10,046 bases of DNA. Origin: Acidobacteriaceae bacterium (GTDB lineage: Bacteria > Acidobacteriota > Terriglobia > Terriglobales > Acidobacteriaceae). The position numbers were made by a program, and so were the translations under genes. The notes beneath the pieces are model-generated. The model made no database searches. It was not told the DNA's origin and saw nothing but the letters and a program-made list of their open reading frames with translations. The stretch lies in the NCBI GenBank assembly GCA_009781125.1, contig WQYS01000068.1, positions 1 to 10,046 of the forward strand, in the 5' to 3' direction. Shown here in pieces: positions 1-5,740 of this stretch; the first letter of the stretch is position 1; the number at the start of each line of letters is the position of its first letter.

Positions 1-77
1 GATCTCACATGGAAAGCATGAACAGTCCAACCGATTCTGCTTTTCCGTATGGTTCTTCGGCTAGGAAAAAAATACAG

Positions 78-103
78 GGATCCTTCGCTTCGCTCAGGAT
101 GAC
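78..103. repeat. Short dispersed intergenic repeat of the 'FASLRMT' type
   Basis: The stretch has an ATCCT...AGGAT inverted end pair around a TTCGCTTCGCTC core. Read on the plus strand it gives the artefact peptide GSFASLRMT. From memory, this sequence recurs in many intergenic regions of acidobacterial genomes and causes spurious short ORFs there. Only one copy is visible in this window, so the repeat status rests on recall. The surrounding 1-190 shows no convincing gene. Confidence 0.5.
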
Positions 104-191
104 GATTTCAATGGTGGGATCGATGTTCTACACCATTTGTCAAACAGCTCTAAAACCGCCCGTTAGACTATGTTCGAGATTGAATGAGACA

Positions 192-228
192 CTTTGCCGC
201 TGGCTCCACAGAGGGGCCAGCGGCAAAG
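192..228 (-). terminator. Strong hairpin downstream of the small secreted-peptide gene
   Basis: A perfect 13-bp inverted repeat pairs 192-204 with 216-228 (CTTTGCCGCTGGC and its complement). Three more pairs, one of them G-T, are possible inside and leave a 5-nt loop. It lies 64 nt past the stop codon of the minus-strand gene at 293-439, where a terminator would be expected. The bases after it on the minus strand (TGTCTCATTC) form only a poor U tract, so it may instead be a 3'-stabilising hairpin or a partly bidirectional terminator. Confidence 0.5.
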
Positions 229-292
229 CAACCGCAACCTGACAACCTTCCTGAGTAACAGGGAAGATTAAAGTTGCGGAAAATTCCGGAGA

Positions 293-439
293 CTACCAAT
301 GGGCCACGGATACCGGGAGTACCACTGGGGCGGCTACCGGGGGTGCTACTGGGCTGACTACCGGGGGTGCTACCGGGGATGCCATAGCGGGTATCGCAAA
401 ACTCCCAATCAGAGCCATAAGTGCAAGTGTCTTTTTCAT
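293..439 (-). CDS. Small secreted Val/Pro-rich peptide, 48 residues
   Basis: The start is ATG at 439 and the stop is TAG at 295-293. A GAGGAG Shine-Dalgarno sequence at 452-447 lies 7 nt upstream, which is close to ideal. The product opens with a textbook signal peptide: KK at residues 2-3, a hydrophobic core at 4-16, and a PAMA-S cleavage site after residue 20. The predicted mature part is about 28 residues made almost only of Pro, Val and Ala. It contains a PVAPPV motif twice and ends in SVAHW. There is no cysteine or lipobox. I do not recognise the family. A short extracytoplasmic Pro/Val tract could be a wall- or membrane-associated structural peptide, a secreted signal, or a spacer. The good ribosome site, clean signal peptide and downstream hairpin support a real gene; the simple composition is the main doubt. 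Confidence 0.6.
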   Translation of the reverse strand: MKKTLALMALIGSFAIPAMASPVAPPVVSPVAPPVAAPVVLPVSVAHW

Positions 440-518
440 ACTCAATCTCCTCGCTGTATGGTTGAACAACGTTAGTGTTTGAACCGCACGTTACCTCTGT
501 ACAGTCCACGGCCTGCTC

Positions 519-665
519 TCACTGGACCTTGATGGTTATGGTCCTTGTGGCATAGTCCGCCGCAACATCGGGCGTAAATGCCACTGCGAGAACTTCGTCG
601 TCCTTTGCTGAAAGGGCGAGCGGAGCGATGCAGGTTAGCAGACCGGGAATAATAGAAACCGGCAG
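519..665 (-). pseudogene. Possible remnant or non-ATG small exported protein
   Basis: A frame ending in TGA at 521-519 reads like a protein: a hydrophobic stretch (SIIPGLLTCIAPLALSA), then KDDEVLAVAF and a C-terminus ending TRTITIKVQ. The first part resembles a signal peptide with an LSA-K cleavage site. The frame stays open upstream to a TAG near 748, but I find no ATG, GTG or TTG in it. A CTG codon at 665 has GGAGG 9 nt upstream but lacks the usual basic N-terminus. The open part beyond 665 runs through palindromic intergenic DNA, which suggests that the true 5' end was lost or replaced. The best reading is a 3' gene fragment upstream of the 48-residue peptide gene; chance is quite possible. 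Confidence 0.2.
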
Positions 666-747
666 GGCTTGCGCCCTCCCGCACGCTCCACTCGTAAGTG
701 GAGGTGCTGCGCAAAATAAAAATGCGCCTGGGAAGGCGCAGTGCGCC
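664..747. repeat. Cluster of small perfect palindromes
   Basis: Four dyads lie nearly end to end. They are AGGGC/GCCCT at 664-677 with a 4-nt loop; GCAC plus CTCCACT pairing with AGTGGAG plus GTGC at 681-707 (one bulged G, loop CGTA); GCGCCT/AGGCGC at 724-739; and GGCGC/GCGCC at 735-747. The last two overlap and so are alternatives. No T run follows, so this looks like a REP-like intergenic element and not a terminator. The 800-880 stretch beyond it shows nothing clear. Confidence 0.4.
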
Positions 748-883
748 TATTATTCAAAACGGGCTGCTAAACCCGAGCCGCTGTCTCCAGCAGCCATGCT
801 CAGATTATGACTGGTTGATGCGGGTGTCAACAAAAATAGTGTTGGCTGCATAAAAATTGTGAATGTTTGCACGGATTTTCCCG

Positions 884-898
884 AGCGCCTGCGGCGCT
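884..898 (-). terminator. Weak hairpin after the VirB10-like gene
   Basis: AGCGCC and GGCGCT form a 6-bp stem with a 3-nt loop, 15 nt beyond the TAA of the minus-strand gene at 914-1846. The following minus-strand bases (CGGGAAAATCC) are not T-rich. The position fits a terminator but the sequence support is weak. Confidence 0.3.
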
Positions 899-913
899 TA
901 GACGACGGCGGAA

Positions 914-1846
914 TTATTGGCGGATGTCAGATGCCGCTGCCGGGCTGGCTCCGTTCGGATTGGATGGCATCAACGGCATCGCGTCCGTCAGCGTAAAGAC
1001 GAGCTGGATATCCTTTGGCAGCGAAGCCTGGCGATCCGATTTCAGCCAGATGTACGTGCTCACGCCTGCTCCGACGCCTGCGCCGACCGCCGCTCCAACA
1101 CCGCCGCCGATCATGGCTCCGGCCACGGCTCCTCCTCCGGTCGCCAGCGAGATCACGGCAAGATCCTGCACCGTGTTGTCACTTTTCTTTACCGTGCCTT
1201 CGCTGCCGAGCTTCACCCCATGGGCGGTGATGTTGCTCAGTTGCGCATGAAGCCGGTACTCGGTGCCGTCGGGCAGTGTGATGGTGCGCGGCTCCAGATG
1301 AAGCGCCGCTCCTCCTGTGAACCGGCGTCCGCGGCGGACCTCCGTAACCCGTCCGTGGAGAATCGATCCGGCTGGAATGACGACCTGCTGCCCCTTCATG
1401 AGCGGCTGCGTCAGCTCGGCTGAGAACGGCGTTCCGGGCAGGGTCGTCTTGCTGGAGATGTCGTTGAGCACCCGCGCATAGATCAGCGTGCCTTCGCTGA
1501 AGGCATGTTCGTCATCGGGCACGCTGGTGACGATCTCGGCGTCGGGATCGAAGGGCTTAGCCGGACTGGCCGTGGCGGGGCTGCTCGGAGCGGAAGTCTC
1601 TGGTTTGTAAGGGACATATGGGCCGTACACGACATCGGCTGGAGGCGCGGCCTGAGCCGCCGGAGCCAGTGTCCCGGGGCTGGGCTTCGCCAGCGGACGC
1701 CGTCCCGGGCTCGGAGTTGGCTGGTCCGTGGTGATGGCGGAGTCGTCCGGATGCGAGACTCCGGTGCGTTCGTCATCCTGCTGCGCCACGGACGGCAGTC
1801 CTGCCAGCAGCAGAACCGCGGTTGCCAGAGCGATCGATATCTTCAT
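914..1846 (-). CDS. Exported protein with VirB10/TrbI-like beta domain and glycine zipper
   Basis: The product has 310 residues. A signal peptide (residues 1-21, cleavage after SVA) is followed by a Pro/Ala/Ser-rich linker (about 30-105). A beta-rich region at about 118-205 contains GTLIYARVLND, LPGTPFSAELTQPL and IPAGSILHGRVTEV. A glycine zipper (about 236-262, GGGAVAGAMIGGGVGAAVGAG) precedes LPKDIQLVFTL at 277-287. The 'cheap to set, costly to change' phrasing of limits on VirB10 does not apply here: the match is only to the C-terminal beta-domain pattern of VirB10/TrbI, whose alpha region can span the outer membrane in type IV secretion. No other secretion genes are nearby and the N-terminus is a cleavable signal, not a VirB10 membrane anchor, so a stand-alone envelope protein is more likely. 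The ATG at 1846 has AAGGA 9 nt upstream. It is divergent from hpnJ across 311 bp. Confidence 0.75.
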   Translation of the reverse strand: MKISIALATAVLLLAGLPSVAQQDDERTGVSHPDDSAITTDQPTPSPGRRPLAKPSPGTLAPAAQAAPPADVVYGPYVPYKPETSAPSSPATASPAKPFDPDAEIVTSVPDDEHAFSEGTLIYARVLNDISSKTTLPGTPFSAELTQPLMKGQQVVIPAGSILHGRVTEVRRGRRFTGGAALHLEPRTITLPDGTEYRLHAQLSNITAHGVKLGSEGTVKKSDNTVQDLAVISLATGGGAVAGAMIGGGVGAAVGAGVGAGVSTYIWLKSDRQASLPKDIQLVFTLTDAMPLMPSNPNGASPAAASDIRQ

Positions 1847-2073
1847 GCGCGACCATCCTTGGAATGGATAAATGGGAACCGGAACCAGCTGGATTCCCTA
1901 AAAATAGATGCTGCCAGTGGGCCGTCGACTCTAAAGTTGAGACTCCATTCCCTTATAAAAGGGTAGAATCCATGCCATTAAGACAGATGCAAATTCAGCG
2001 GCGGGGAATCGATTCTGCTACTGGGCTGCGGTAATTCCGGTACAACCATCCGGCGGCATCTGACCAGTCGCGA

Positions 2074-2118
2074 CCGTTTGGGTGCCCGGACTGCTGCTGC
2101 CGGCCGGGAACCGAACGG
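2074..2118 (+). promoter_or_regulatory. Stem-loop in the hpnJ upstream region
   Basis: CCGTTTGG at 2074-2081 pairs with CCGAACGG at 2111-2118 (one G-T pair). After a small internal loop, CCCGG at 2085-2089 pairs with CCGGG at 2104-2108, closing a 14-nt loop. It ends 39 nt before the hpnJ start. If transcribed it would be a sizeable leader hairpin. No T run follows, so it is not a simple terminator or attenuator. Confidence 0.3.
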
Positions 2119-2121
2119 CTG

Positions 2122-2141
2122 ACCATTGGCATCCAAATGGT
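2122..2141. promoter_or_regulatory. Imperfect dyad just upstream of hpnJ, possible operator
   Basis: ACCATTGG and CCAAATGGT are inverted copies apart from one extra base, separated by CAT. The dyad lies 16 nt before the hpnJ ATG and immediately upstream of its ribosome site. It could be a repressor site or a short RNA hairpin. No regulator is encoded nearby to match it. Confidence 0.25.
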
Positions 2142-2157
2142 AAAATGAAGGATTGAC

Positions 2158-3630
2158 ATGCCTTTAAAGACATTGTTTTTAAATCCGCCTTCTTTTGAAA
2201 ACTTCGATGGCGGCGCCGGTTCCCGCTGGCCCGCGACGCGCGAGATCGAGTCCTACTGGTACCCGGTGTGGCTGACGTATCCGGCTGGAATGCTGGAGGG
2301 CTCGCGGCTGCTGGACGCTCCGCCGCACCACGTCTCCGCCGAGGAGACCATCGAGATCGCCAAGGGGTACGAGTTTCTGGTGTTGTTCACCTCGACCGTG
2401 GCCTGGAGCGGCGATCATGGACTGGCGCGGGCCATCAAGCAGGCCAATCCGGCCATCCGCATTGCCTTCGTCGGGCCTCCGGTGACGACCGACCCCGAGC
2501 GCGCTCTCAACGAGTGCGAGGTCATCGATTTCATCTGCCGCCGCGAGTTCGAATTCTCTGTGGTGGAGTACGCCAATGGCAAGCCGCTCGGCGAGATTCT
2601 GGGCATCAGCTACAAGGACGCCAACGGCGTGATCCGCCACACCCCGGACCGTCCGCAGGTCGAAGACCTGGACGCGATGCCGTGGGCTACGAAGATTTAC
2701 GCGCGCGATCTGGACGTGACGAAGTACAACGTTCCGTTCCTTCTGCATCCATATATTGCGCTTTACACCACCCGCGGATGCCCGGCGCAGTGCACCTTCT
2801 GCCTGTGGCCGCAGACGCTCTCGGGGCATGCGTGGAGGAAGCGCTCGGCAGACGACGTCGCCGCCGAGTTGAAATGGGCCAAAGAGAACTTCCCTCAGGT
2901 AAAGGAGTTCTTCTTCGACGACGACACCTTCAACATCCAGAAGGCGCGCACCATTGAGTTGTGCTCCAAGCTGAAGCCGCTGGGGCTTACCTGGTCCTGC
3001 ACCTCGCGCGTGACCACCGACCGCGAGACGCTGAAGGCGATGAAGGACGCGGGCTGCCGGTTGCTGATCGTCGGCTTCGAGTCGGGCGATCCGCAGATTC
3101 TGAAGAACATCAAGAAGGGCGCGACGGTCGAGCGCGCGCGCGACTTCGCCAAGGATTGCAACGACCTCGGACTGGTTGTTCATGGAGACTTCATTCTGGG
3201 CCTGCCCGGCGAGACCAGGGAGTCGATCCGCAACACCATCAACTTCGCCAAGACGCTAGACTGCGAGACCATACAGGTCTCGGTGGCGCACGCCTATCCG
3301 GGCACGGAGTTCTACGACTACGCCCGCCGCAACAACTTCATCACCAACGACAAGATGGAGGACGGCGGCGGCCACCAGATGGCGCACATCGAGTATCCGG
3401 GCCTGCCGACCGAGTACGTCATGGAGATGGTGCACCGCTTCTACGACGAGTATTATTTCCGTCCCAAGGCGGCGTTCCGCGTGGTCTGGAAGGCGATCGT
3501 AAACCGCGACATCGCGCGGCTCTATGTCGAGGCTAAGAGCTACATGAAGCTGCGCAAGCAGCGCTACGCCGCAGCGGCGGAGAAGGCCGCGCAGCACGCG
3601 GAGCAGGAATCCGTCAGCCAGAACGCCTGA
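2158..3630 (+). CDS. hpnJ: Hopanoid-associated radical SAM protein HpnJ
   Basis: The product has 490 residues, close to the family's usual length. Residues 1 to about 170 form a B12-binding-like domain, opening with LFLNPPSFENFDGGAGSR, which I recognise as the HpnJ N-terminus. The radical SAM core follows, with the cluster motif C208-PAQ-C212-TF-C215 after YTTRG, then FCLWPQTLSGH, EFFFDDDTFNIQ and GFESGDPQILKNIKKG. The C-terminus is basic and Ala-rich. Genetic work in Burkholderia cenocepacia places HpnJ in making the cyclitol ether head group of bacteriohopanetetrol by remodelling an amino-sugar intermediate. It should bind a 4Fe-4S cluster and SAM. AAGGA lies 5 nt before the ATG. The stop overlaps the next gene (TGATG). 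The partner enzymes HpnI and HpnK are not in the window. Confidence 0.9.
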   Translation: MPLKTLFLNPPSFENFDGGAGSRWPATREIESYWYPVWLTYPAGMLEGSRLLDAPPHHVSAEETIEIAKGYEFLVLFTSTVAWSGDHGLARAIKQANPAIRIAFVGPPVTTDPERALNECEVIDFICRREFEFSVVEYANGKPLGEILGISYKDANGVIRHTPDRPQVEDLDAMPWATKIYARDLDVTKYNVPFLLHPYIALYTTRGCPAQCTFCLWPQTLSGHAWRKRSADDVAAELKWAKENFPQVKEFFFDDDTFNIQKARTIELCSKLKPLGLTWSCTSRVTTDRETLKAMKDAGCRLLIVGFESGDPQILKNIKKGATVERARDFAKDCNDLGLVVHGDFILGLPGETRESIRNTINFAKTLDCETIQVSVAHAYPGTEFYDYARRNNFITNDKMEDGGGHQMAHIEYPGLPTEYVMEMVHRFYDEYYFRPKAAFRVVWKAIVNRDIARLYVEAKSYMKLRKQRYAAAAEKAAQHAEQESVSQNA

Positions 3631-4079
3631 TGGCTCGCCGACGGATGAAACATGCGCTCAGACCATCGCAGTACGCGATCCTCGTCGCGGTGATGCTGAC
3701 GGCTTCGGTTGGCGACACGCTGCTCTCACGCGGCATGGCGCAGATGGGAGTCGTGGATCTGCATCATCTCGGCAAGCTGTGGCTGGCTCTGTTCAATCCC
3801 TATGTGGCTTCGGGGATCGTGCTGCTGATCGGATTCTTTGCCAGCTACATGACCGCGCTCTCGTGGGCCGATCTCACCTTCGTGATGCCCGCGACGGCGT
3901 TTGGATACGTCGTGGTGGCTCTGCTCAGCCACTTCTGGCTGGGTGAGCATCTTTCCATCTCTCGCCTGGCGGGAATCGGACTGATCGTCTGCGCGGTGGG
4001 GTTTGTTGCCAACGGACCCTCGCGCACGGAGCGCGCCGCCGATGAGCTTGACCTGATGGACTCAGGAGCGGGGCGCTGA
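3630..4079 (+). CDS. Small four-helix DMT/EamA-type membrane protein, first of a pair
   Basis: The product has 149 residues with four likely membrane helices at about 15-33, 57-77, 82-103 and 110-128, after a basic N-terminus. This is half the size of a ten-helix EamA carrier and matches SMR or ArnE/ArnF-like half transporters. ADLTFVMPATAFGYVV at 81-96 and LSISRLAGIGLIV at 108-120 are typical of the superfamily. Helix 1 carries an acidic residue (D29 in VGDTLL), comparable to the proton-coupling Glu of EmrE. The start overlaps the hpnJ stop by one base and an alternative ATG lies at residue 6. Coupling to hpnJ and to a second half-size gene suggests a two-protein carrier or flippase for a lipid or lipid-linked sugar; the substrate is inferred. 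Confidence 0.8.
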   Translation: MARRRMKHALRPSQYAILVAVMLTASVGDTLLSRGMAQMGVVDLHHLGKLWLALFNPYVASGIVLLIGFFASYMTALSWADLTFVMPATAFGYVVVALLSHFWLGEHLSISRLAGIGLIVCAVGFVANGPSRTERAADELDLMDSGAGR

Positions 4080-4477
4080 TGATTGCGGAGCACTCCGTCT
4101 CGCTGTTTCACGCCTGGAGCGCGATCCTGTTCGTGGCCGCGCTCGCGGTTACGGGCGAGTGTCTGATCGCCGCGGCCATGCGCCGCCTGGGAGACCTGGA
4201 TCGAATCCGCGAGCGCAGCGGACTGCCGGGAGCGATTCGCGCCGTGCTGTCGAGTCCTCTGTTTCTGACCGGAGCCTTTTGCATGGCGGTAAATTTTTTC
4301 GCCATGCTCTACGCGCTATCGATTGCCGACCTGTCGCTGGTCGCGCCGGCCACCGCATCGCTGACCTACATCGGCAATGCAGCCGCAGCCCGGGCCTTCC
4401 TGCGCGAAGACGTTAATCAAAGAAGATGGCTGGCAGCGCTGTTCGTCGCCGTCGGGGTAATCTTACTGTCGCGATAA
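4079..4477 (+). CDS. Small four-helix DMT/EamA-type membrane protein, second of a pair
   Basis: The product has 132 residues with helices at about 12-33, 60-80, 84-104 and 114-131. It shares the first protein's plan: an acidic residue in helix 1 (E27 in TGECLI), then ADLSLVAPATASLTYIGN at 83-100 against ADLTFVMPATA in its partner. Helix 4 ends LFVAVGVILLSR. The loop between helices 1 and 2 (RRLGDLDRIRERSG) is longer and highly charged. The start overlaps the preceding stop by one base (TGATG). Known pairs of small DMT proteins work as heterodimers (ArnE/ArnF for aminoarabinose-lipid flipping), and the same is inferred here. The two proteins differ clearly in sequence, so each probably has its own membrane orientation. 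Confidence 0.8.
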   Translation: MIAEHSVSLFHAWSAILFVAALAVTGECLIAAAMRRLGDLDRIRERSGLPGAIRAVLSSPLFLTGAFCMAVNFFAMLYALSIADLSLVAPATASLTYIGNAAAARAFLREDVNQRRWLAALFVAVGVILLSR

Positions 4478-4480
4478 AAA

Positions 4481-4510
4481 TTGCACAATTTCCGGGCAGA
4501 ATTATCTAAT
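4481..4510 (+). promoter_or_regulatory. Possible sigma70-type promoter
   Basis: TTGCAC (4481-4486) and TCTAAT (4505-4510) are separated by 18 bp. The -10 matches consensus at five of six positions, but the -35 only at three. It begins just after the last gene of the hpnJ operon and points into a gene-free region of about 500 bp, so it could serve a small RNA. Confidence 0.25.
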
Positions 4511-4728
4511 AACGAATAAGAGTTTCTTATTGGGGGAATAGTATTTTTTCCCCACAGCACAAAAAGAAAGAGTTTTTAAGGCAACTTTTCCTGTATTCCT
4601 GCGTCTTATTGGTTTGTAGCAGACAAACGCTGAGACTAGCAGTTCCCACGGTTTCGGTTTCCCCTATCCGCAAGACCCCTCCCCACCTGACTGTAAGGCC
4701 TCCACAGTATCGGAGGCCTTCACGCCTT
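4511..4728 (+). ncRNA. Candidate structured small RNA in AT-rich intergenic DNA
   Basis: Several hairpins lie in order: AATAAGA/TCTTATT at 4515-4531 with a GTT loop; GGGGAA/TTCCCC at 4533-4553; GTTTGT/ACAAAC at 4612-4628; and the terminator-like stem at 4695-4720. A possible promoter lies directly upstream. No open frame with a ribosome site is present. The composition is far more AT-rich than the flanking genes. I could not match it to 6S RNA, SRP RNA, tmRNA or a riboswitch class by eye. The first hairpins could simply be the end of the hpnJ operon transcript. Confidence 0.3.
4695..4720 (+). terminator. Rho-independent-like terminator hairpin
   Basis: A perfect 9-bp stem, AAGGCCTCC with GGAGGCCTT, closes an 8-nt loop. 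On the plus strand it is followed by CACGCCTTTA, a weak U tract; on the minus strand by ACAGTCAGG. It would end transcripts coming from the hpnJ operon or a small RNA upstream. It also separates them from the tandem small genes. Confidence 0.5.
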
Positions 4729-4856
4729 TAAGTCAGCGCGCTCGGCAGTTCACTGTCCTCGCTGCATCGTTGGCCTCGCTGTGCATGTTCGTCACATCGA
4801 TTCACTTTAAACGAAAGCCGCAGGCATACAGAAAGCAGCCCATATCATCTAAACGA
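4729..4856. other. Intergenic stretch without a recognised gene
   Basis: I see no gene here. The 9-nt sequence CATCTAAAC at 4846-4854 recurs at 4919-4927 in the adjoining leader. The minus strand has a short frame from an ATG near 4785 with no ribosome site; it reads like chance sequence. Confidence 0.3.
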
Positions 4857-5231
4857 GCGAAGGTAGAAATCTGCCCAAATTTATTCGGTGTGGACGTGAA
4901 TCGAGTTGAAGAAATCTCCATCTAAACATTCCGGACTGTATGAGGCAGAGGAACAACGGCAGCCGAATTCCTATACATAGAAATCTCTCCGCGAACTGCC
5001 AAGGACGAAAGGGGGCAGAACATGGCAATGACTCCACTGTTTACCTGCTTGTGCGGAACACAAAAGAAGAACACCAACCACTGGGTGCTGGCCAGAGTGA
5101 CGGATGCAAAGGTTCAGTTCGTGCCCTGGGACTCGAAGCTGGCGCAGCAGGACGACATCATTGTCCTGTGCGGCGAGGCCTGCGCCGCGGCTCTGCTGAG
5201 CCGCGCCCTGGGAGACTGGAAGCAACGCTCC
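4857..5231 (+). repeat. Tandem duplication, copy 1 (leader plus conserved part of first small gene)
   Basis: The leader from 4857 aligns in order with that of the second copy. Shared blocks are GAAGGTAGAAATC against GAAGGTATAAATC at 5396-5408, GAACAACGG against GAAACAACGG, GAATTCCTATAC against GAGTTCCATACC, and GCCAAGGACGAAAGGGGGCA against GCCAGGAACGAAAGGCGGCA. Similarity continues into the coding region as far as the WKQRS motif and then stops. Confidence 0.65.
4996..5018 (+). promoter_or_regulatory. Mini-hairpin around the ribosome site, copy 1
   Basis: CTGCC (4996-5000) can pair with GGCAG (5014-5018), placing the purine-rich ribosome site (GAAAGGG) in the loop, just before the ATG at 5022. 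The second gene has the same arrangement with TGCC/GGCA at 5506-5526. The arms and loop purines are kept although nearby bases differ, which hints at translational control. Five pairs alone would be a weak structure. Confidence 0.3.
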
Positions 5232-5288
5232 ACCGCGCCGTCCGGCGAGACACGCTACAGCCACGCCGACGAGATGGCCGTAGCCTAA
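5022..5288 (+). CDS. Small cysteine-motif protein, tandem paralogue 1, unknown function
   Basis: The product has 88 residues and I do not recognise the family. It opens MAMTPLFTCLCGTQKK and has four cysteines: C9-L-C11 and C50-GEA-C54. NHWVLARVTD (19-28), PWDSKLAQQDDIIVLCGEAC (35-54) and LLSRALGDWKQRS (58-70) are almost unchanged in the paralogue downstream. The CxC plus CxxxC spacing suggests a metal site, perhaps a small zinc ribbon, with H20 as another possible ligand; this is inference. There is no signal peptide or membrane helix, so it is probably cytoplasmic. The tail after residue 70 is not shared. The ATG is preceded by GAAAGGGGG at 6 nt spacing. A second ATG two codons in is less well placed. 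The neighbours give no functional clue beyond the tandem copy. Confidence 0.75.
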   Translation: MAMTPLFTCLCGTQKKNTNHWVLARVTDAKVQFVPWDSKLAQQDDIIVLCGEACAAALLSRALGDWKQRSTAPSGETRYSHADEMAVA

Positions 5289-5334
5289 ACGTGAAGAGCC
5301 GCAGGGCCATGTTTCTGCATGAGAAGCCGTTTCT

Positions 5335-5398
5335 ATATGGGAAAAAATGGAGTTAATGCCCTATTTTCCACATATTTCTTCTCTTGGGTGGAGAAGAA
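5335..5398 (+). promoter_or_regulatory. Two adjacent inverted repeats between the tandem small genes
   Basis: ATATGGGAAAA (5335-5345) is inverted as TTTTCCACATAT (5364-5375) with one bulged A. Directly after it, TTCTTCTC (5376-5383) pairs perfectly with GAGAAGAA (5391-5398) around the loop TTGGGTG. The second hairpin abuts GGTATAAAT (5399-5407), a possible -10 element. The leader of copy 1 lacks the second hairpin, so it was gained or lost after the duplication. These could be a terminator for gene 1 or an operator for gene 2. Confidence 0.35.
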
Positions 5399-5740
5399 GG
5401 TATAAATCCAAAGTTCCGCCGTATAGATTATTAAATGGATGTATGAACGGGGCTACGCAGTGAAACAACGGGTGTCGAGTTCCATACCAGGATCCCCCCA
5501 TGGAATGCCAGGAACGAAAGGCGGCAAGACATGGCGGTGATTCCACTGTACTCCTGCTTATGCGGAACTCATAAGAAGGTCAGTAACCACTGGGTGTTGG
5601 CCCGGATAACGGAGTCCGACATTCGGTTCTTCCCCTGGGACACGGAGCTGGCTCAAAAGGACGACATCATAGTTCTGTGCGGAGAGGCCTGCGCCTCGGC
5701 CCTGTTGAGCCGCGTCCTGGGAGAGTGGAAGCAGCGGTCT
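5393..5740 (+). repeat. Tandem duplication, copy 2 (leader plus conserved part of second small gene)
   Basis: This is the partner of 4857-5231. Blocks of similarity run in the same order from GAAGGTATAAATC through the ribosome-site mini-hairpin (TGCC 5506-5509 with GGCA 5523-5526) into the coding region, ending after WKQRS. About 50 of the first 70 protein residues are identical by eye. Many differences are at third positions, which points to an old duplication kept under selection. Confidence 0.65.

Larger units (their letters stand above)
1847..2157. other. Divergent intergenic region between the VirB10-like gene and hpnJ
   Basis: The 311 bp must carry promoters for both divergent genes. 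Visible candidates are weak. There is a TAGAAT at 1964-1969 just after the dyad CCCTT/AAGGG (1950-1963), and a TAAAAT at 2141-2146 with CTGACC 16 bp upstream. The second would start transcription only a few bases before hpnJ and cut off its ribosome site, so it is doubtful. A perfect palindrome, GAATCGATTC, lies at 2006-2015. Open frames here are short and lack ribosome sites. Confidence 0.4.

Noticed and set aside
9..242. 77-codon plus-strand frame
   Set aside because: It runs through the dispersed 'FASLRMT' repeat and the 192-228 hairpin, has no ribosome site, and shows no protein-like composition.
168..509. 113-codon minus-strand frame
   Set aside because: It is an alternate frame over the 48-residue secreted peptide gene and its leader; the shorter frame has the good ribosome site and signal peptide.
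472..714. 80-codon minus-strand frame with TTG start
   Set aside because: It is Arg/Ser/Gly-rich, has no ribosome site and starts inside the palindrome cluster; another frame of the same stretch is more protein-like.
2119..2146. CTGACC-16-TAAAAT as the hpnJ promoter
   Set aside because: Transcription would begin around 2153 and exclude the AAGGA ribosome site, so it is unlikely to be the main promoter.
2179..3183. 334-codon minus-strand frame opposite hpnJ
   Set aside because: It is a typical antisense shadow of a GC-rich gene, with Arg/Ala/Leu-rich composition and no motif, while the plus-strand frame is a clear HpnJ.
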